Source: Oscillospiraceae bacterium (GTDB lineage: Bacteria; Bacillota; Clostridia; Oscillospirales; Oscillospiraceae). From it: a stretch of DNA of 64,000 nucleotides. The stretch spans positions 1-64,000 of the forward strand of contig JAFQFH010000021.1 of NCBI GenBank assembly GCA_017398685.1, given 5' to 3'. Below the pieces are notes generated by a model that saw only the letters and a list, made by a program, of their open reading frames with translations, made no database searches and was not told where the DNA came from. Positions 16,696-24,879 of the stretch are shown here, in pieces; positions within the stretch are counted from its first letter, which is position 1; every line of letters starts with the position of its first letter. The translations under genes were made by a program, and so were the position numbers.

Positions 16696-17262
16696 TTACT
16701 TGAAGTAACGCTCCCACAGACCCTCAAAGGCCTTGCCGTGGCGGGCCTCGTCACGGGCCATCTCATGGACGGTGTCGTGGATCGCATCCAGATTGTACTG
16801 CTTTGCCAGCTTTGCCAGCTCGAATTTACCGGCAGTTGCGCCGTTCTCGGCCTCGATGCGCATCTCAAGATTCTTCTTGGTGCTGTCGGTTACAACCTCG
16901 CCCAGAAGCTCTGCAAACTTGGCAGCGTGCTCAGCTTCCTCAAGGCCTGCCTTCTCCCAGTAAAGGCCGATTTCGGGATAGCCCTGACGATGGGCAACTC
17001 TGGCCATTGCAAGGTACATACCGACCTCGGTGCACTCGCCTTCAAAGTTGGCTCTCAGGCCGCAGATGATCTCGTCCTGTACTTCCTTGGGAACATTGTC
17101 ACCAAACTGCTTGCCTACACCGATGAAATGCTCAGCTGCCCAGACCTTCTCGGCAGTCTGCTCACCAAAGCGGGAACCGGGGATCTTGCACTGGGGGCAA
17201 AACTCGGGAGCAGTCTCTCCCTCGTGAACGTAACCACATACGGGGCATACCCATTTCTTCAT
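16696..17262 (-). CDS. Reverse rubrerythrin (rubredoxin domain first)
   Basis: A 188-residue peroxide-reducing protein. The rubredoxin-like domain is at the N-terminus (CPVCG at 6-10, CPQC at 22-25), followed by the diiron four-helix bundle with ExxH motifs ('[11 protein letters not shown]' and '[11 protein letters not shown]') and the extra Glu-rich helix '[11 protein letters not shown]'. This domain order defines the reverse rubrerythrins of clostridia, which act as NADH-dependent peroxidases with a rubredoxin reductase. The promoter overlaps a 21-bp palindrome, consistent with peroxide-responsive control. Confidence 0.93.
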   Translation of the reverse strand: MKKWVCPVCGYVHEGETAPEFCPQCKIPGSRFGEQTAEKVWAAEHFIGVGKQFGDNVPKEVQDEIICGLRANFEGECTEVGMYLAMARVAHRQGYPEIGLYWEKAGLEEAEHAAKFAELLGEVVTDSTKKNLEMRIEAENGATAGKFELAKLAKQYNLDAIHDTVHEMARDEARHGKAFEGLWERYFK

Positions 17263-17295
17263 ATTATTATTCCTCCTGTTATGTATATTAAAAAT

Positions 17296-17316
17296 CAGTA
17301 ATAATTCTTATTACTG
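17296..17316. promoter_or_regulatory. Palindromic operator on the rubrerythrin promoter
   Basis: A perfect 9-bp inverted repeat with a 3-nt centre: CAGTAATAA-TTC-TTATTACTG. It begins about 5 nt after the -10 box, so it covers the predicted transcription start. The AT-rich dyad resembles Fur/PerR-family boxes without being the standard PerR sequence. Confidence 0.75.
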
Positions 17317-17321
17317 GAATT

Positions 17322-17350
17322 AATATAGCATAAGAATTTATGTTTGTAAA
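17322..17350 (-). promoter_or_regulatory. Promoter of rubrerythrin
   Basis: Reverse strand TTTACA (17345-17350), 17-nt spacer, TATATT (17322-17327) with a TGC extended -10. Confidence 0.75.
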
Positions 17351-17378
17351 GTGTTTTTTTGTTTTTCTTAAAAATTTT

Positions 17379-18440
17379 TTATGACTGGACAAGAGCCGAC
17401 AGAGCAGGAGCCGCAGCGTTGGCAAAAAGCCGCACCGCCGCCAGTGCTTCCTGAAGAGTATTGCCGCTGCTGCCTACTTCAAGAATGATGCTGCCGGGGC
17501 ACAGATGCTGATTGTACCTTTGGGGTACAAGCTCCACCGGGCGCATAAGCGTGGGGTGTCTGGCGCTGACTGTTCTTTGCAGATACAGGGCCAGGCCCAG
17601 ATTTTGCTGCCAGCCCGGATGCTCAAGCCCGCTTTCGTCAGTACCCACAAGTATCATCATCTGGCTTGCAACCACGCCTTGCTCTTCCGCCATGGTTTTA
17701 TATACAACTCCGTTTTCACCCAGAGCGTCCCTGTGTACGTCGATGACCACGCTTATCCCCGGGTACTCCGCAAGCCAGCTTTGCACCGCATCTCCCGAAC
17801 GGGTGTAGGAGCCTGTGTAGCTGGGATAGTCGTAGATATTCCTGTCGTGTACCACTTTAAGCCCCGCTCCTTCCAATATGGAGCAAAGCTCATCTCCCAC
17901 CCGGACTATGTTGTATTTTGTATCCTCTGTGCGGCTTTCGTCACTGGCCACGTAGGTGTCAAGCCCGGCCGGGGTATAGGCTTCGCTGGCGTGGGTATGG
18001 ATTACAAGGATCTGCACACCGTCGGCCGGCAGCTTTATAGCCGGAGGTGAAATAAGCAGCTTGCCCAGATCCAGCTGGTAGCCGGTCTGGTTTTTCACGG
18101 AGAGCCCACCCTGAATGGTAGTCTCTCTTATGTGCTCATCTCTCTGCCGCGCCTGCTGTATGGAAACCAGTTCCCCTTCCGTTTTATCCTTGACCTCGTT
18201 GACCGCCATTGCCGCTTTTATCTCAGGCAGGCTTGTCACCGGGTATGGCAGGGATACTTCTGTGCTCCCGGGCAGCAGCGTCTCCCCGTTAAGGTAGCTT
18301 GCACTGACGTTCTTCATTCTTCCGCTCTCAAGCCGTTCCGCCCGGTTTTCCCTGAGGACCGTATATCCGGGAGACGCGGAAAAAATATAAAGGCTCATGG
18401 TCATTATAAGCAGAGAAACCAGTTTTTTTATGCCAAGCAC
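17379..18440 (-). CDS. spoIIP: Stage II sporulation protein P
   Basis: SpoIIP is the mother-cell peptidoglycan amidase/endopeptidase that works with SpoIID and SpoIIM during engulfment. The 353-residue product has an N-terminal membrane anchor ('LVSLLIMTMSLYIFSASPG'), a linker, and the amidase domain from about residue 170 with 'ILVIHTHASEAYTP', 'TEDTKYNIVRVG', 'VVIDVHRDA' and 'ILEVGSSGNTLQEAL', carrying the zinc-binding His residues and catalytic Glu. The start is GTG 18440, 7 nt after GGAGGT; a much longer in-frame ORF upstream runs antisense to the TSCPD gene and is not real. A sigma-E-like promoter lies directly upstream. Confidence 0.93.
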   Translation of the reverse strand: MLGIKKLVSLLIMTMSLYIFSASPGYTVLRENRAERLESGRMKNVSASYLNGETLLPGSTEVSLPYPVTSLPEIKAAMAVNEVKDKTEGELVSIQQARQRDEHIRETTIQGGLSVKNQTGYQLDLGKLLISPPAIKLPADGVQILVIHTHASEAYTPAGLDTYVASDESRTEDTKYNIVRVGDELCSILEGAGLKVVHDRNIYDYPSYTGSYTRSGDAVQSWLAEYPGISVVIDVHRDALGENGVVYKTMAEEQGVVASQMMILVGTDESGLEHPGWQQNLGLALYLQRTVSARHPTLMRPVELVPQRYNQHLCPGSIILEVGSSGNTLQEALAAVRLFANAAAPALSALVQS

Positions 18441-18460
18441 AGCGCTCACCTCCACATTGC

Positions 18461-18490
18461 AGGCTATGCGTGTCCCAAGGGCAATATGAC
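18461..18490 (-). promoter_or_regulatory. Sigma-E-like promoter of spoIIP
   Basis: Reverse strand GTCATATT (18483-18490, perfect -35), 14-nt spacer, CATAGCCT (18461-18468; first half of the CATACANT -10). The spoIIP start lies 20 nt further on. SpoIIP is a known sigma-E regulon member in Bacillus subtilis. Confidence 0.7.
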
Positions 18491-18493
18491 CGC

Positions 18494-18522
18494 TTGCAAA
18501 AGAAGCGGCGGCATGATATAAA
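18494..18522 (+). promoter_or_regulatory. Promoter of the TSCPD gene and rsmG
   Basis: TTGCAA (18494-18499), 17-nt spacer, TATAAA (18517-18522). Divergent from the spoIIP promoter. Confidence 0.6.
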
Positions 18523-18555
18523 TGTAGGTAAATACTGACGAAAAAGGTGAAGAAT

Positions 18556-18816
18556 ATGGAATTTTCTTTCAGACCCAGAGGTGTCTGCTCCCAGATGATG
18601 GACATTGAGGTGGAGGACAACAAACTCAAATCTCTCAAGGTCATGGGCGGTTGCAGCGGCAATTTGCAGGGAATTTCCAAGCTGGTTGAAGGTATGGACA
18701 TTGATGAGGTCATAAGCCGCCTTGAGGGTATCCGCTGCGGCTTTAAGAACACCTCCTGCCCCGATCAGCTGGCAAAGGCTCTGAAAATGTACAAGGAAGA
18801 AGCCGAGGACGCATAA
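18556..18816 (+). CDS. TSCPD domain protein (TIGR03905-type)
   Basis: An 86-residue protein of the small stand-alone TSCPD family common in clostridia. The cysteines in 'GVCSQMM', 'GGCSGNL', 'IRCGF' and the eponymous 'TSCPDQL' near the C-terminus are conserved; the TSCPD domain also occurs at the end of some B12-dependent ribonucleotide reductases. The function of the free form is unknown. ATG 18556 is preferred over GTG 18547 because AAAGGTG lies at a proper distance. 20 bp before rsmG, likely co-transcribed. Confidence 0.9.
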   Translation: MEFSFRPRGVCSQMMDIEVEDNKLKSLKVMGGCSGNLQGISKLVEGMDIDEVISRLEGIRCGFKNTSCPDQLAKALKMYKEEAEDA

Positions 18817-18836
18817 GTCCGGCTCGGTTTTACATT

Positions 18837-19541
18837 ATGCTTGAAACTTTACTGCAAAAGGGTTTTGGAGAGCTTGGCCTTGCCGCCGATGAGCAGCTGC
18901 TCCGCCGATACAGGACATATTATGAATATCTTGAGGAAATGAACAAGGTGATGAACCTGACTGCCATTTCCGGCGAGAAGGATGTGGCTGAGCTGCATTT
19001 TCTCGACTGTGCCGCTATTGCCGCCCATTTCCCTCTTTCCGGGAAGCGGCTTATTGACGTGGGCACAGGTGCGGGCTTTCCCGGTCTTGCGCTGAAGATC
19101 GCCTGCCCGGATATGGGGCTGAGCTTGCTTGACAGTCTGGACAAGCGGATAAATTTCCTTAAAAACTGCTGTGAAAAGCTTGGCTTTGAGGATGTGGAGT
19201 GTCTGCACAGCCGTGCCGAGGAAGCGCCCAAGGATATGCGGGAGAGCTTTGATTATGCCTCCTCCCGCGCCGTGGCAAGGCTCAATCTTCTCTGTGAGCT
19301 TTGTCTGCCGCTGGTGAAGGTGGGCGGATACTTCGTTGCTATGAAAGGGCCGGACTGTCAGGAGGAAGTGAATGAGGCAGGCCGCGCCATTTCCCTTCTG
19401 GGCGGAAAGCTTGAAAAGCGCATAGACTACAGCATCCCCGGCACGGATGTGGTGCACAGCCTTGTGGTAATCAAAAAGGAAAAGCCAACGCCGGTAAAAT
19501 ACCCCCGCCGCTGGTCACAGATAAAAAAGCAGCCGCTGTAA
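18837..19541 (+). CDS. rsmG: 16S rRNA (guanine-527-N7)-methyltransferase RsmG
   Basis: RsmG (GidB) makes m7G527 in 16S rRNA. The 234-residue protein has the N-terminal helical part with 'NKVMNLTAIS' and 'LHFLDCAA', motif I 'LIDVGTGAGFPGLALKI' at about residues 63-79, then 'LLDSLDKRINFL' and 'SSRAVARL', all diagnostic. Length is normal. Translation likely starts at ATG 18837, shortly after the TSCPD stop. Confidence 0.96.
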   Translation: MLETLLQKGFGELGLAADEQLLRRYRTYYEYLEEMNKVMNLTAISGEKDVAELHFLDCAAIAAHFPLSGKRLIDVGTGAGFPGLALKIACPDMGLSLLDSLDKRINFLKNCCEKLGFEDVECLHSRAEEAPKDMRESFDYASSRAVARLNLLCELCLPLVKVGGYFVAMKGPDCQEEVNEAGRAISLLGGKLEKRIDYSIPGTDVVHSLVVIKKEKPTPVKYPRRWSQIKKQPL

Positions 19542-19547
19542 AAACTC

Positions 19548-19576
19548 AACCCGGAGAAAAAATTCTCCGGGTTTTT
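19548..19576. terminator. Bidirectional terminator, rsmG / HAD phosphatase
   Basis: AACCCGGAGAA / TTCTCCGGGTT stem with flanking A and T runs. Confidence 0.9.
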
Positions 19577-20223
19577 CATATTATTTCGTTTTCCAGTTGT
19601 TCCATGGTATGTACAAGCTTCTCCGCTCCGGCGGCTTCAAGCTCCGCCAAAGTGCGAAAGCCCCATGTGACGCAGATGCAGTCCAGCCCCGCATTGGCTG
19701 CGGTGAGCACATCCACCTCCGAGTCGCCCACGTAGACGCTCTCCGCCTTGCTTACGCCCATATCGGCCATTGCAAGCTCCACCATGTCCGGCGCGGGTTT
19801 GCGGGGTACAGAGTCCTTCTGTCCTGCAGCAAGCTCCAGAAGGCCGGGGAAAAAGCGCTCCGCCAGCTCACGGACGGCTTCATCCGGCTTGTTGGACACA
19901 ACAGCCATCTTTACGCCCGCTGCTTTCAGCCGCTCCATCAGCGGAATAATACCGGCATAGGGGCCTGTGGTCACAAGGCAATGCTGCTCATAATAGGCCT
20001 TGAACCATGAAAGCACCGTCTCCACGGTTTCCTCGCTGCTGCCTTGGGGCACCGCCTGCTCAATAAGCCGTCTGGCACCGTTGCCCACATAGCAGCGCAC
20101 CTGTTCAAGAGTGCACTGAGGCATGTCAAACTCTGCCAGCGTCCGGTTTACTGCGGATCTCAGGTCTTCCAAAGTGTCAAGGACTGTGCCGTCCATGTCA
20201 AATAAAACTGCCTTGTATTTCAT
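19576..20223 (-). CDS. HAD-family phosphatase, phosphoglycolate phosphatase-like
   Basis: A 215-residue HAD subfamily IA hydrolase. It has the catalytic motif DMDGTVLDT at residues 9-17 (nucleophile D9, acid/base D11), motif II 'MAVVSNKP', motif III Lys in 'PRKPAPDM' and motif IV 'VYVGDSEVDVLTA'. The helical cap follows motif I, as in Gph/PpaX-type enzymes. The substrate cannot be fixed; phosphoglycolate or pyrophosphate are candidates. ATG 20223 follows AGGAGG; an upstream ATG at 20295 lacks support. Confidence 0.9.
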   Translation of the reverse strand: MKYKAVLFDMDGTVLDTLEDLRSAVNRTLAEFDMPQCTLEQVRCYVGNGARRLIEQAVPQGSSEETVETVLSWFKAYYEQHCLVTTGPYAGIIPLMERLKAAGVKMAVVSNKPDEAVRELAERFFPGLLELAAGQKDSVPRKPAPDMVELAMADMGVSKAESVYVGDSEVDVLTAANAGLDCICVTWGFRTLAELEAAGAEKLVHTMEQLENEII

Positions 20224-20311
20224 GCTGTGCCTCCTGATATTTCTTCGCTGATTATAAGATACCGCAGCTCTCCCGTCAACGCAATTTTGACGCATGCCGG
20301 ATGAGAGTATA

Positions 20312-20340
20312 TTGATTTGGGCATTAAAACGTGGTAAAAT
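20312..20340 (+). promoter_or_regulatory. Promoter of hypB
   Basis: TTGATT (20312-20317), 17-nt spacer, TAAAAT (20335-20340) with a TGG extension, 33 nt before the ATG. Confidence 0.65.
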
Positions 20341-20373
20341 ACATCCAATTTACCGAGAAAGAGGAGACTTGAT

Positions 20374-21045
20374 ATGGAAGGCTTCAAAGTTCTTGAAATA
20401 AAAAAGAGCGTTTTTGAAAACAATGACCGTGAGGCAGATATTCTGCGCCAGCAGCTTAAGAAGGATAAAGTCTTTTTGCTCAATCTGATGAGCTCACCCG
20501 GCTCCGGCAAGACCACCACCCTCAGGCGCACCATCGAGGCGCTGAAGGATGAATTTCGTATCGGCGTTATGGAGGCAGACATTGACTCCGATGTTGACGC
20601 CGCCACTATTGAAAAGACCGGCGTGAAGGTCATTCAGCTGCATACCGGCGGTATGTGCCATCTGGACGCAGGCATGACCAAGCAGGGTCTGGACGGTATG
20701 GGCGTTGAGGATGTGGATTTTGCCATTCTTGAGAACGTGGGCAATCTGGTATGCCCTGCCGAGTTTGACACCGGCAGCGTGAAAAACGCAATGATCCTCT
20801 CCGTCCCCGAAGGGCATGACAAGCCCCTCAAGTACCCGCTGATGTTCTCCATCTGCGATGTGCTGCTTATAAACAAGATAGACGTGCTGCCCTATTTTGA
20901 CTTTGATGTGGAAGAGTGCAAAAAGTACGTAAAGAAGCTCAACCCCAACATGAAGGTCATCCCCATCTCCGCCCGTACCGGCGAGGGTATTGAGGAGTGG
21001 GCAGACTGGCTCCGCACCGAGATAAAGGCCTGGAATGAAGGCTGA
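20374..21045 (+). CDS. hypB: Hydrogenase nickel-incorporation GTPase HypB
   Basis: HypB is the SIMIBI-class GTPase that delivers Ni to [NiFe]-hydrogenase (and in some bacteria urease) precursors. The 223-residue protein has the P-loop 'SSPGSGKTTTLRRTIEAL' (Walker A GSGKT), 'MEADIDSDVDAATI', 'VGNLVCPAEFDTG', and the guanine-specificity motif NKID ('LINKIDVLPYFDF'). The His-rich N-terminal Ni-storage stretch of some HypB proteins is absent, which is common. It is a lone gene here: no hypA or hydrogenase genes lie nearby. Confidence 0.96.
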   Translation: MEGFKVLEIKKSVFENNDREADILRQQLKKDKVFLLNLMSSPGSGKTTTLRRTIEALKDEFRIGVMEADIDSDVDAATIEKTGVKVIQLHTGGMCHLDAGMTKQGLDGMGVEDVDFAILENVGNLVCPAEFDTGSVKNAMILSVPEGHDKPLKYPLMFSICDVLLINKIDVLPYFDFDVEECKKYVKKLNPNMKVIPISARTGEGIEEWADWLRTEIKAWNEG

Positions 21046-21057
21046 AAACAGGATATA

Positions 21058-21092
21058 AAATGAGCTGTTGCAAAATGCAACAGCTCATTTTA
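21058..21092. terminator. Bidirectional terminator, hypB / LCP gene
   Basis: TGAGCTGTTGCA / TGCAACAGCTCA perfect 12-bp stem flanked by A and T runs. Confidence 0.9.
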
Positions 21093-22085
21093 ATTTGCCA
21101 TTACCGCTTGGGTCTGCTCCTCTGAACCGTAAATAAACTCGTTGAGCCGTCGGCTCTCCGCCCCGAAGTCACAGCCGGTGACGGTCTCCTCGCCGCTGTT
21201 ATAGGTCCAGACATTGTTTCGGTCCGGAATGGTCATCTGCTGAAGCTCACTGCGGATAAATCGCGGGGCTTTCACCAGAAGCGCTGCAAGCTGCGGCTTT
21301 GTAAGATTGGTATTCACATGCTCCATGGCCGCGTGGGCCAGCTCCTTTATCTGGCTAAGGCGCAGATTTTTTGCCTGACTGAGCACCGAGCTGAAAAGAT
21401 ATCTCTGCCGCTCCACCCGATGCCAGTTATCGTCAATACGGCGCAGGCGGCAATAGCGAAGGGCCGATGCCCCGTCCAGATGGTTCAAGCCCTCAGAGTA
21501 CCATATCTCATTATAGGTATCCTCTGTCATGGCCTTGGCTTCCTCTGCGCCCAGAAGGATATCCACACCGCCAAGCGAGTCGATAATGCTGCAAAAGCCG
21601 TCAAAATTCATCTGCACATAGCCGTCAATATCCACTCTGAAAGCCCGGCTTATGTCCTGACACACAAGCTCTGATCCGCCGTGGGCGTGGGTATTGGTGA
21701 GCATGACATCGCCGTGGTTTGGCCAGGGCATGCCGATGCTGCGTTCAAAGCTCACAAGCTTTACGCTGCCGCTGTCCCTGTTGAGAGAGCAGAGCATGGT
21801 CACATCGCCTCTGCCCTTGTCATTTTCACTGTACTGCTCGTCAGTACCTATAAAGAGGATATTTACAACGCCGTCACCCCAGATGGAATGGTCCATGGGC
21901 TCCACTGTGGGTGTGGGCGAAGGTTTTGGTGTAAGTCTTGGAGTAAGGGTGGGGCTGGAGGGCGGGGTTTCAGTGGGCTGCTGAGCCGATGCCCCCGCAC
22001 CTGCGGCTATGGCGGCTGTGACCGTTCCCGCCGCAGCGCACACGGCGATAATCAGCGCCAGTTTCCTTATGAGTTTTTCTTTCAA
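21090..22085 (-). CDS. LytR-CpsA-Psr (LCP) family protein
   Basis: LCP enzymes attach teichoic acids or other glycopolymers to peptidoglycan outside the membrane. The 331-residue protein has an N-terminal signal anchor (about 8-30), a Pro/Thr-rich linker (38-62) and the LCP domain from about residue 70 with 'NILFIGTDEQ', 'GRGDVTMLCSLNRDSG', 'KLVSFERSIGMPWP', 'TNTHAHGGSEL', 'YVQMNFDGFCSIIDSLGGVDI' and 'ALRYCRLRRIDDNWHRVERQ'. The conserved Asp and Arg residues of the pyrophosphate-lipid site are in these segments. Single gene. Confidence 0.92.
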   Translation of the reverse strand: MKEKLIRKLALIIAVCAAAGTVTAAIAAGAGASAQQPTETPPSSPTLTPRLTPKPSPTPTVEPMDHSIWGDGVVNILFIGTDEQYSENDKGRGDVTMLCSLNRDSGSVKLVSFERSIGMPWPNHGDVMLTNTHAHGGSELVCQDISRAFRVDIDGYVQMNFDGFCSIIDSLGGVDILLGAEEAKAMTEDTYNEIWYSEGLNHLDGASALRYCRLRRIDDNWHRVERQRYLFSSVLSQAKNLRLSQIKELAHAAMEHVNTNLTKPQLAALLVKAPRFIRSELQQMTIPDRNNVWTYNSGEETVTGCDFGAESRRLNEFIYGSEEQTQAVMAN

Positions 22086-22163
22086 GCTTAGCCCTCCTCA
22101 GACCGCAGGCACTGGAAAAAATGCCCTTTTTCCAGAGTATAACCGGCAAGCGGGGGCTTTATA

Positions 22164-22196
22164 CAAAAAATCCGGCGGGGTATCCCGCCGGATCAT
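22164..22196 (-). terminator. Terminator of the MBG-repeat gene
   Basis: ATCCGGCGGG / CCCGCCGGAT stem followed leftward by TTTTTTG, just after the stop at 22209. Confidence 0.9.
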
Positions 22197-22208
22197 TGCT
22201 TTATGTGA

Positions 22209-24665
22209 TTATCTTGCGCCGGTCTTTCTCTTTCTGAGAACAGAGAGTGTGGCTACAGAGCTGAGAACACCAAGGCACATGATGAGAGCCAGAAGGCCCA
22301 CATTGCTGTCATCGCCGGTCATGACTGCATTTATTGCAGTGCTGCCCACGTAGAACACACCGGTTGCGCTGCCGCTGGTATAGTGGAAGGTGATGTAGTG
22401 GGTGCCGTTGCCCAGCATATTGAGAGTCCGAGGATAGAGGCCCACATTGGTGCTGCCTTCGGAGACGGCATAGTAGGATCTGTCTACACCCTGACCATCA
22501 ATGGTCAGGCCGATGAACTGATCATAGGGTCCGTCGCAGCGGAAGCCCAGACCGTAGTAGGAGCCTCTGTACCAGCAGCCGCCGTTACCCAGGACTATGT
22601 TGTACTTCACATTGCTTGCAATGGTGAAGCTTGCCACTGTCTGCGTGAGGACATAGTTGCCGCTGGCGTTGGTGTCGGTGATGGTTGCATAGCCGGTGCC
22701 GGCGTTTATGTTATTGGAGTAGCTTACTGTGTATTCGGTGGCGGGGATGAGGGTGCTGCCGTCATACACGGTAACAGCAGGCTTTATCTCCTTGCCGGTA
22801 TAGCCGTAGCTTGTGCGCTCAAGCTTGATGGTGGGGGTGGTGACGGACTTGGGAGTGATGGTGAAGCTTGCAGAGCCAAGTCTGTCGGCATAGGTGGTGT
22901 CTGCCTTGCCGCTTACAAAAACAGTAGCAGTGCCTGCATTGACGTTCTTGCTGTAGGCTACAGTGTAGTGGGTGTCCTTGGTCAGTTCGGTTGTACCATC
23001 TTTGACGGTCACGGAAGGCTCATAAGCTTTTCCGTTGTATATAAAGGGACCGCCGTTGACCGTGACAGAGAGATTTGATGCTGTTGCTTCAATAATCTCG
23101 AAAGTTTTGGTAATGGCATTGAACGAATAATTACCGCCAGACTTTGCCGTGATGGTTACAGTTGCTGTTCCTGCATTGACATTGTTGACATAGGAAAGAG
23201 TATAGTCCACATCCTTGGTGAGTGTTTTCTTCTCTGCCCCTTCTTCGTATGTTACTTGGGGTTCAGGCTTGATCTCAGAGCCTGTTTTAAGATAAGATTT
23301 TGGTGAAAGCTCTGCTTCGGCAGTAACTGGCTTCGGGCTTATAGTAAAGTTAGCCGAGCCTGTCTTGCCGGCATAAAAAGTTCCTTCCTTGCCTGTCACA
23401 TTGACGCTTATCGTGCCAACATTTGTAAAGTCCTCCGTCAGTGCGCCATTGCGGGTGTAATTGACGGTGTAGTCGGTGTTTTTGATAAGTGTTAAATTGG
23501 ATGTTCCGTTATTAAATGTAACTATCGGTTCTATTGCTTGTGCCTTACCCGTGTACACTGCATTGTCAGGATTAAGCGTCACAGTGATTGGAACCGGTTT
23601 AGGGTCAATGGTGAAGTAAGCGCTTGCGGAGGCCGGGTTAAAGGTATAGTTTCCGCCAGACTTTGCCGTGGCGGTAACAACAATGGTGCCAACGCTTGAA
23701 AAGTCGTCCGTAACAGCACCGTCACGGGTATAGCTCAGGGTATAATCGGTATTCTCAATGAGTTGAGTTCCGCTGCCTGTGACTGTTGCCGTGGGTTTAT
23801 GTGCTTTTCCGTCATGTTCGCAGCTGGTGGGGTTGAGAGTCAGGGTAGGTATAACTTCTTTGGGATTGATAACAAAAGTTCCCGTAAGTGTTCCGGTGTA
23901 ATTACCTGTTCCGGTAACGGTGACAGTGTGGGTACCGGCATTTATCTTGTCAGATATGCTAAGCGTATAGTCAGTGCCTGCAGTCAGAGTAGTGGTGCCG
24001 TTGCTGACTGTCACGGTGGGGGTATGTTCATTTCCGTCATAGGTGTAGGGTCCGCCGGAAACCGTCACTGTGAAACCTTCGATTGAGGTCTTGGCCGGGG
24101 CAGTGATTGTGAAAGTCTTGCTTGTTTCAGCAATAGCGTAGTTGCCGCCATCGTTATCTCTGACGGTGACAGAACCGGTATCGACCTTGTTCTCGCCGTA
24201 TGTAACGCTGTACTCACCGGTCGGAATTTCTTTTTCTCCGTCAAAAAGTCTGACTGCGGGCGTAATTGCATTGCCAGTGTAATTATAGCTGGATTCAACA
24301 CTTCCTATGGTTGGGGTAACAGGTTTGGGCAAAATCGTAAAATAAAATTCTGCCGACGCACCAGCATAGTTGTTTAAACCCTTGATAGTAACTTTACCCT
24401 GACCGGCATCCACGTTATCCGAATAAGAGGCAGTATAATCTTCGGAATATCTTAAAGCTTGTGTCCCGTCAGAAACGTTCACGGGAGGAACTTTGGATGT
24501 TCCGTCATAAATTATGTCTCCGCTGTTTGCTAAAGAAACTTTAAGAGTCGTGGATCCCTCGCCATTAAGTCCTTCGCCGGTTACTGTGGCAAAGGCTGCC
24601 ATGGGCATGAGGGACAGCACCATGACAAGGCAGATGAGTATGCTTAAAATCTTCTTTGATGTCAT
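22209..24665 (-). CDS. Large secreted surface protein with eight MBG-like repeats
   Basis: An 818-residue surface protein. It has a signal peptide ending 'LMPMAAFA' (1-26), then eight tandem Ig-like repeats of about 75-88 residues (about 40-680). Each contains 'Y-x-G-x-x-x-x-P-x-V-x-V-x-D/N-G', a 'DYT-x-S/N-Y' strand, 'NINAG' and a closing 'F-T-I-x-P-K-x-V', the MBG/YDG adhesin repeat pattern. A distinct about 90-residue Trp/Gly-rich domain follows ('NGGCWYRGSYYGLGFRCDG'). The C-terminus 'VMTGDDSNVGLLALIM' plus hydrophobic span and 'RKRKTGAR' is a degenerate sorting-type anchor with TGD. Likely an adhesin or S-layer-like protein; no sortase gene is in the window. Confidence 0.85.
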   Translation of the reverse strand: MTSKKILSILICLVMVLSLMPMAAFATVTGEGLNGEGSTTLKVSLANSGDIIYDGTSKVPPVNVSDGTQALRYSEDYTASYSDNVDAGQGKVTIKGLNNYAGASAEFYFTILPKPVTPTIGSVESSYNYTGNAITPAVRLFDGEKEIPTGEYSVTYGENKVDTGSVTVRDNDGGNYAIAETSKTFTITAPAKTSIEGFTVTVSGGPYTYDGNEHTPTVTVSNGTTTLTAGTDYTLSISDKINAGTHTVTVTGTGNYTGTLTGTFVINPKEVIPTLTLNPTSCEHDGKAHKPTATVTGSGTQLIENTDYTLSYTRDGAVTDDFSSVGTIVVTATAKSGGNYTFNPASASAYFTIDPKPVPITVTLNPDNAVYTGKAQAIEPIVTFNNGTSNLTLIKNTDYTVNYTRNGALTEDFTNVGTISVNVTGKEGTFYAGKTGSANFTISPKPVTAEAELSPKSYLKTGSEIKPEPQVTYEEGAEKKTLTKDVDYTLSYVNNVNAGTATVTITAKSGGNYSFNAITKTFEIIEATASNLSVTVNGGPFIYNGKAYEPSVTVKDGTTELTKDTHYTVAYSKNVNAGTATVFVSGKADTTYADRLGSASFTITPKSVTTPTIKLERTSYGYTGKEIKPAVTVYDGSTLIPATEYTVSYSNNINAGTGYATITDTNASGNYVLTQTVASFTIASNVKYNIVLGNGGCWYRGSYYGLGFRCDGPYDQFIGLTIDGQGVDRSYYAVSEGSTNVGLYPRTLNMLGNGTHYITFHYTSGSATGVFYVGSTAINAVMTGDDSNVGLLALIMCLGVLSSVATLSVLRKRKTGAR

Positions 24666-24837
24666 ATATTAAAGCCTCCTTTGGATTTGCTTTGATGTGT
24701 GACTATATTCATTATAAAGTATATATTATGAGGACAAATTTTTCAAGCAAAAATGTCAAATTGTGGATTAAATTTTTACAGGTATTTACATAAGTTTTAC
24801 ATTGCCCCATTTTATATCTTTACGACGGGGAATATAC

Positions 24838-24872
24838 AAAAAAGTTCCGCCGCGATTACTTGCGGCGGAAAA
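24838..24872 (-). terminator. Terminator of coaX
   Basis: TTCCGCCGC / GCGGCGGAA stem followed leftward by CTTTTTTG, 8 nt after the coaX stop. Confidence 0.9.
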
Positions 24873-24879
24873 ATTGCAA

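Noticed and set aside
18441..18752. N-terminal extension of spoIIP by 104 codons
   Set aside because: It would overlap the TSCPD gene antisense and read through the sigma-E-like promoter; GTG 18440 has an ideal ribosome site.
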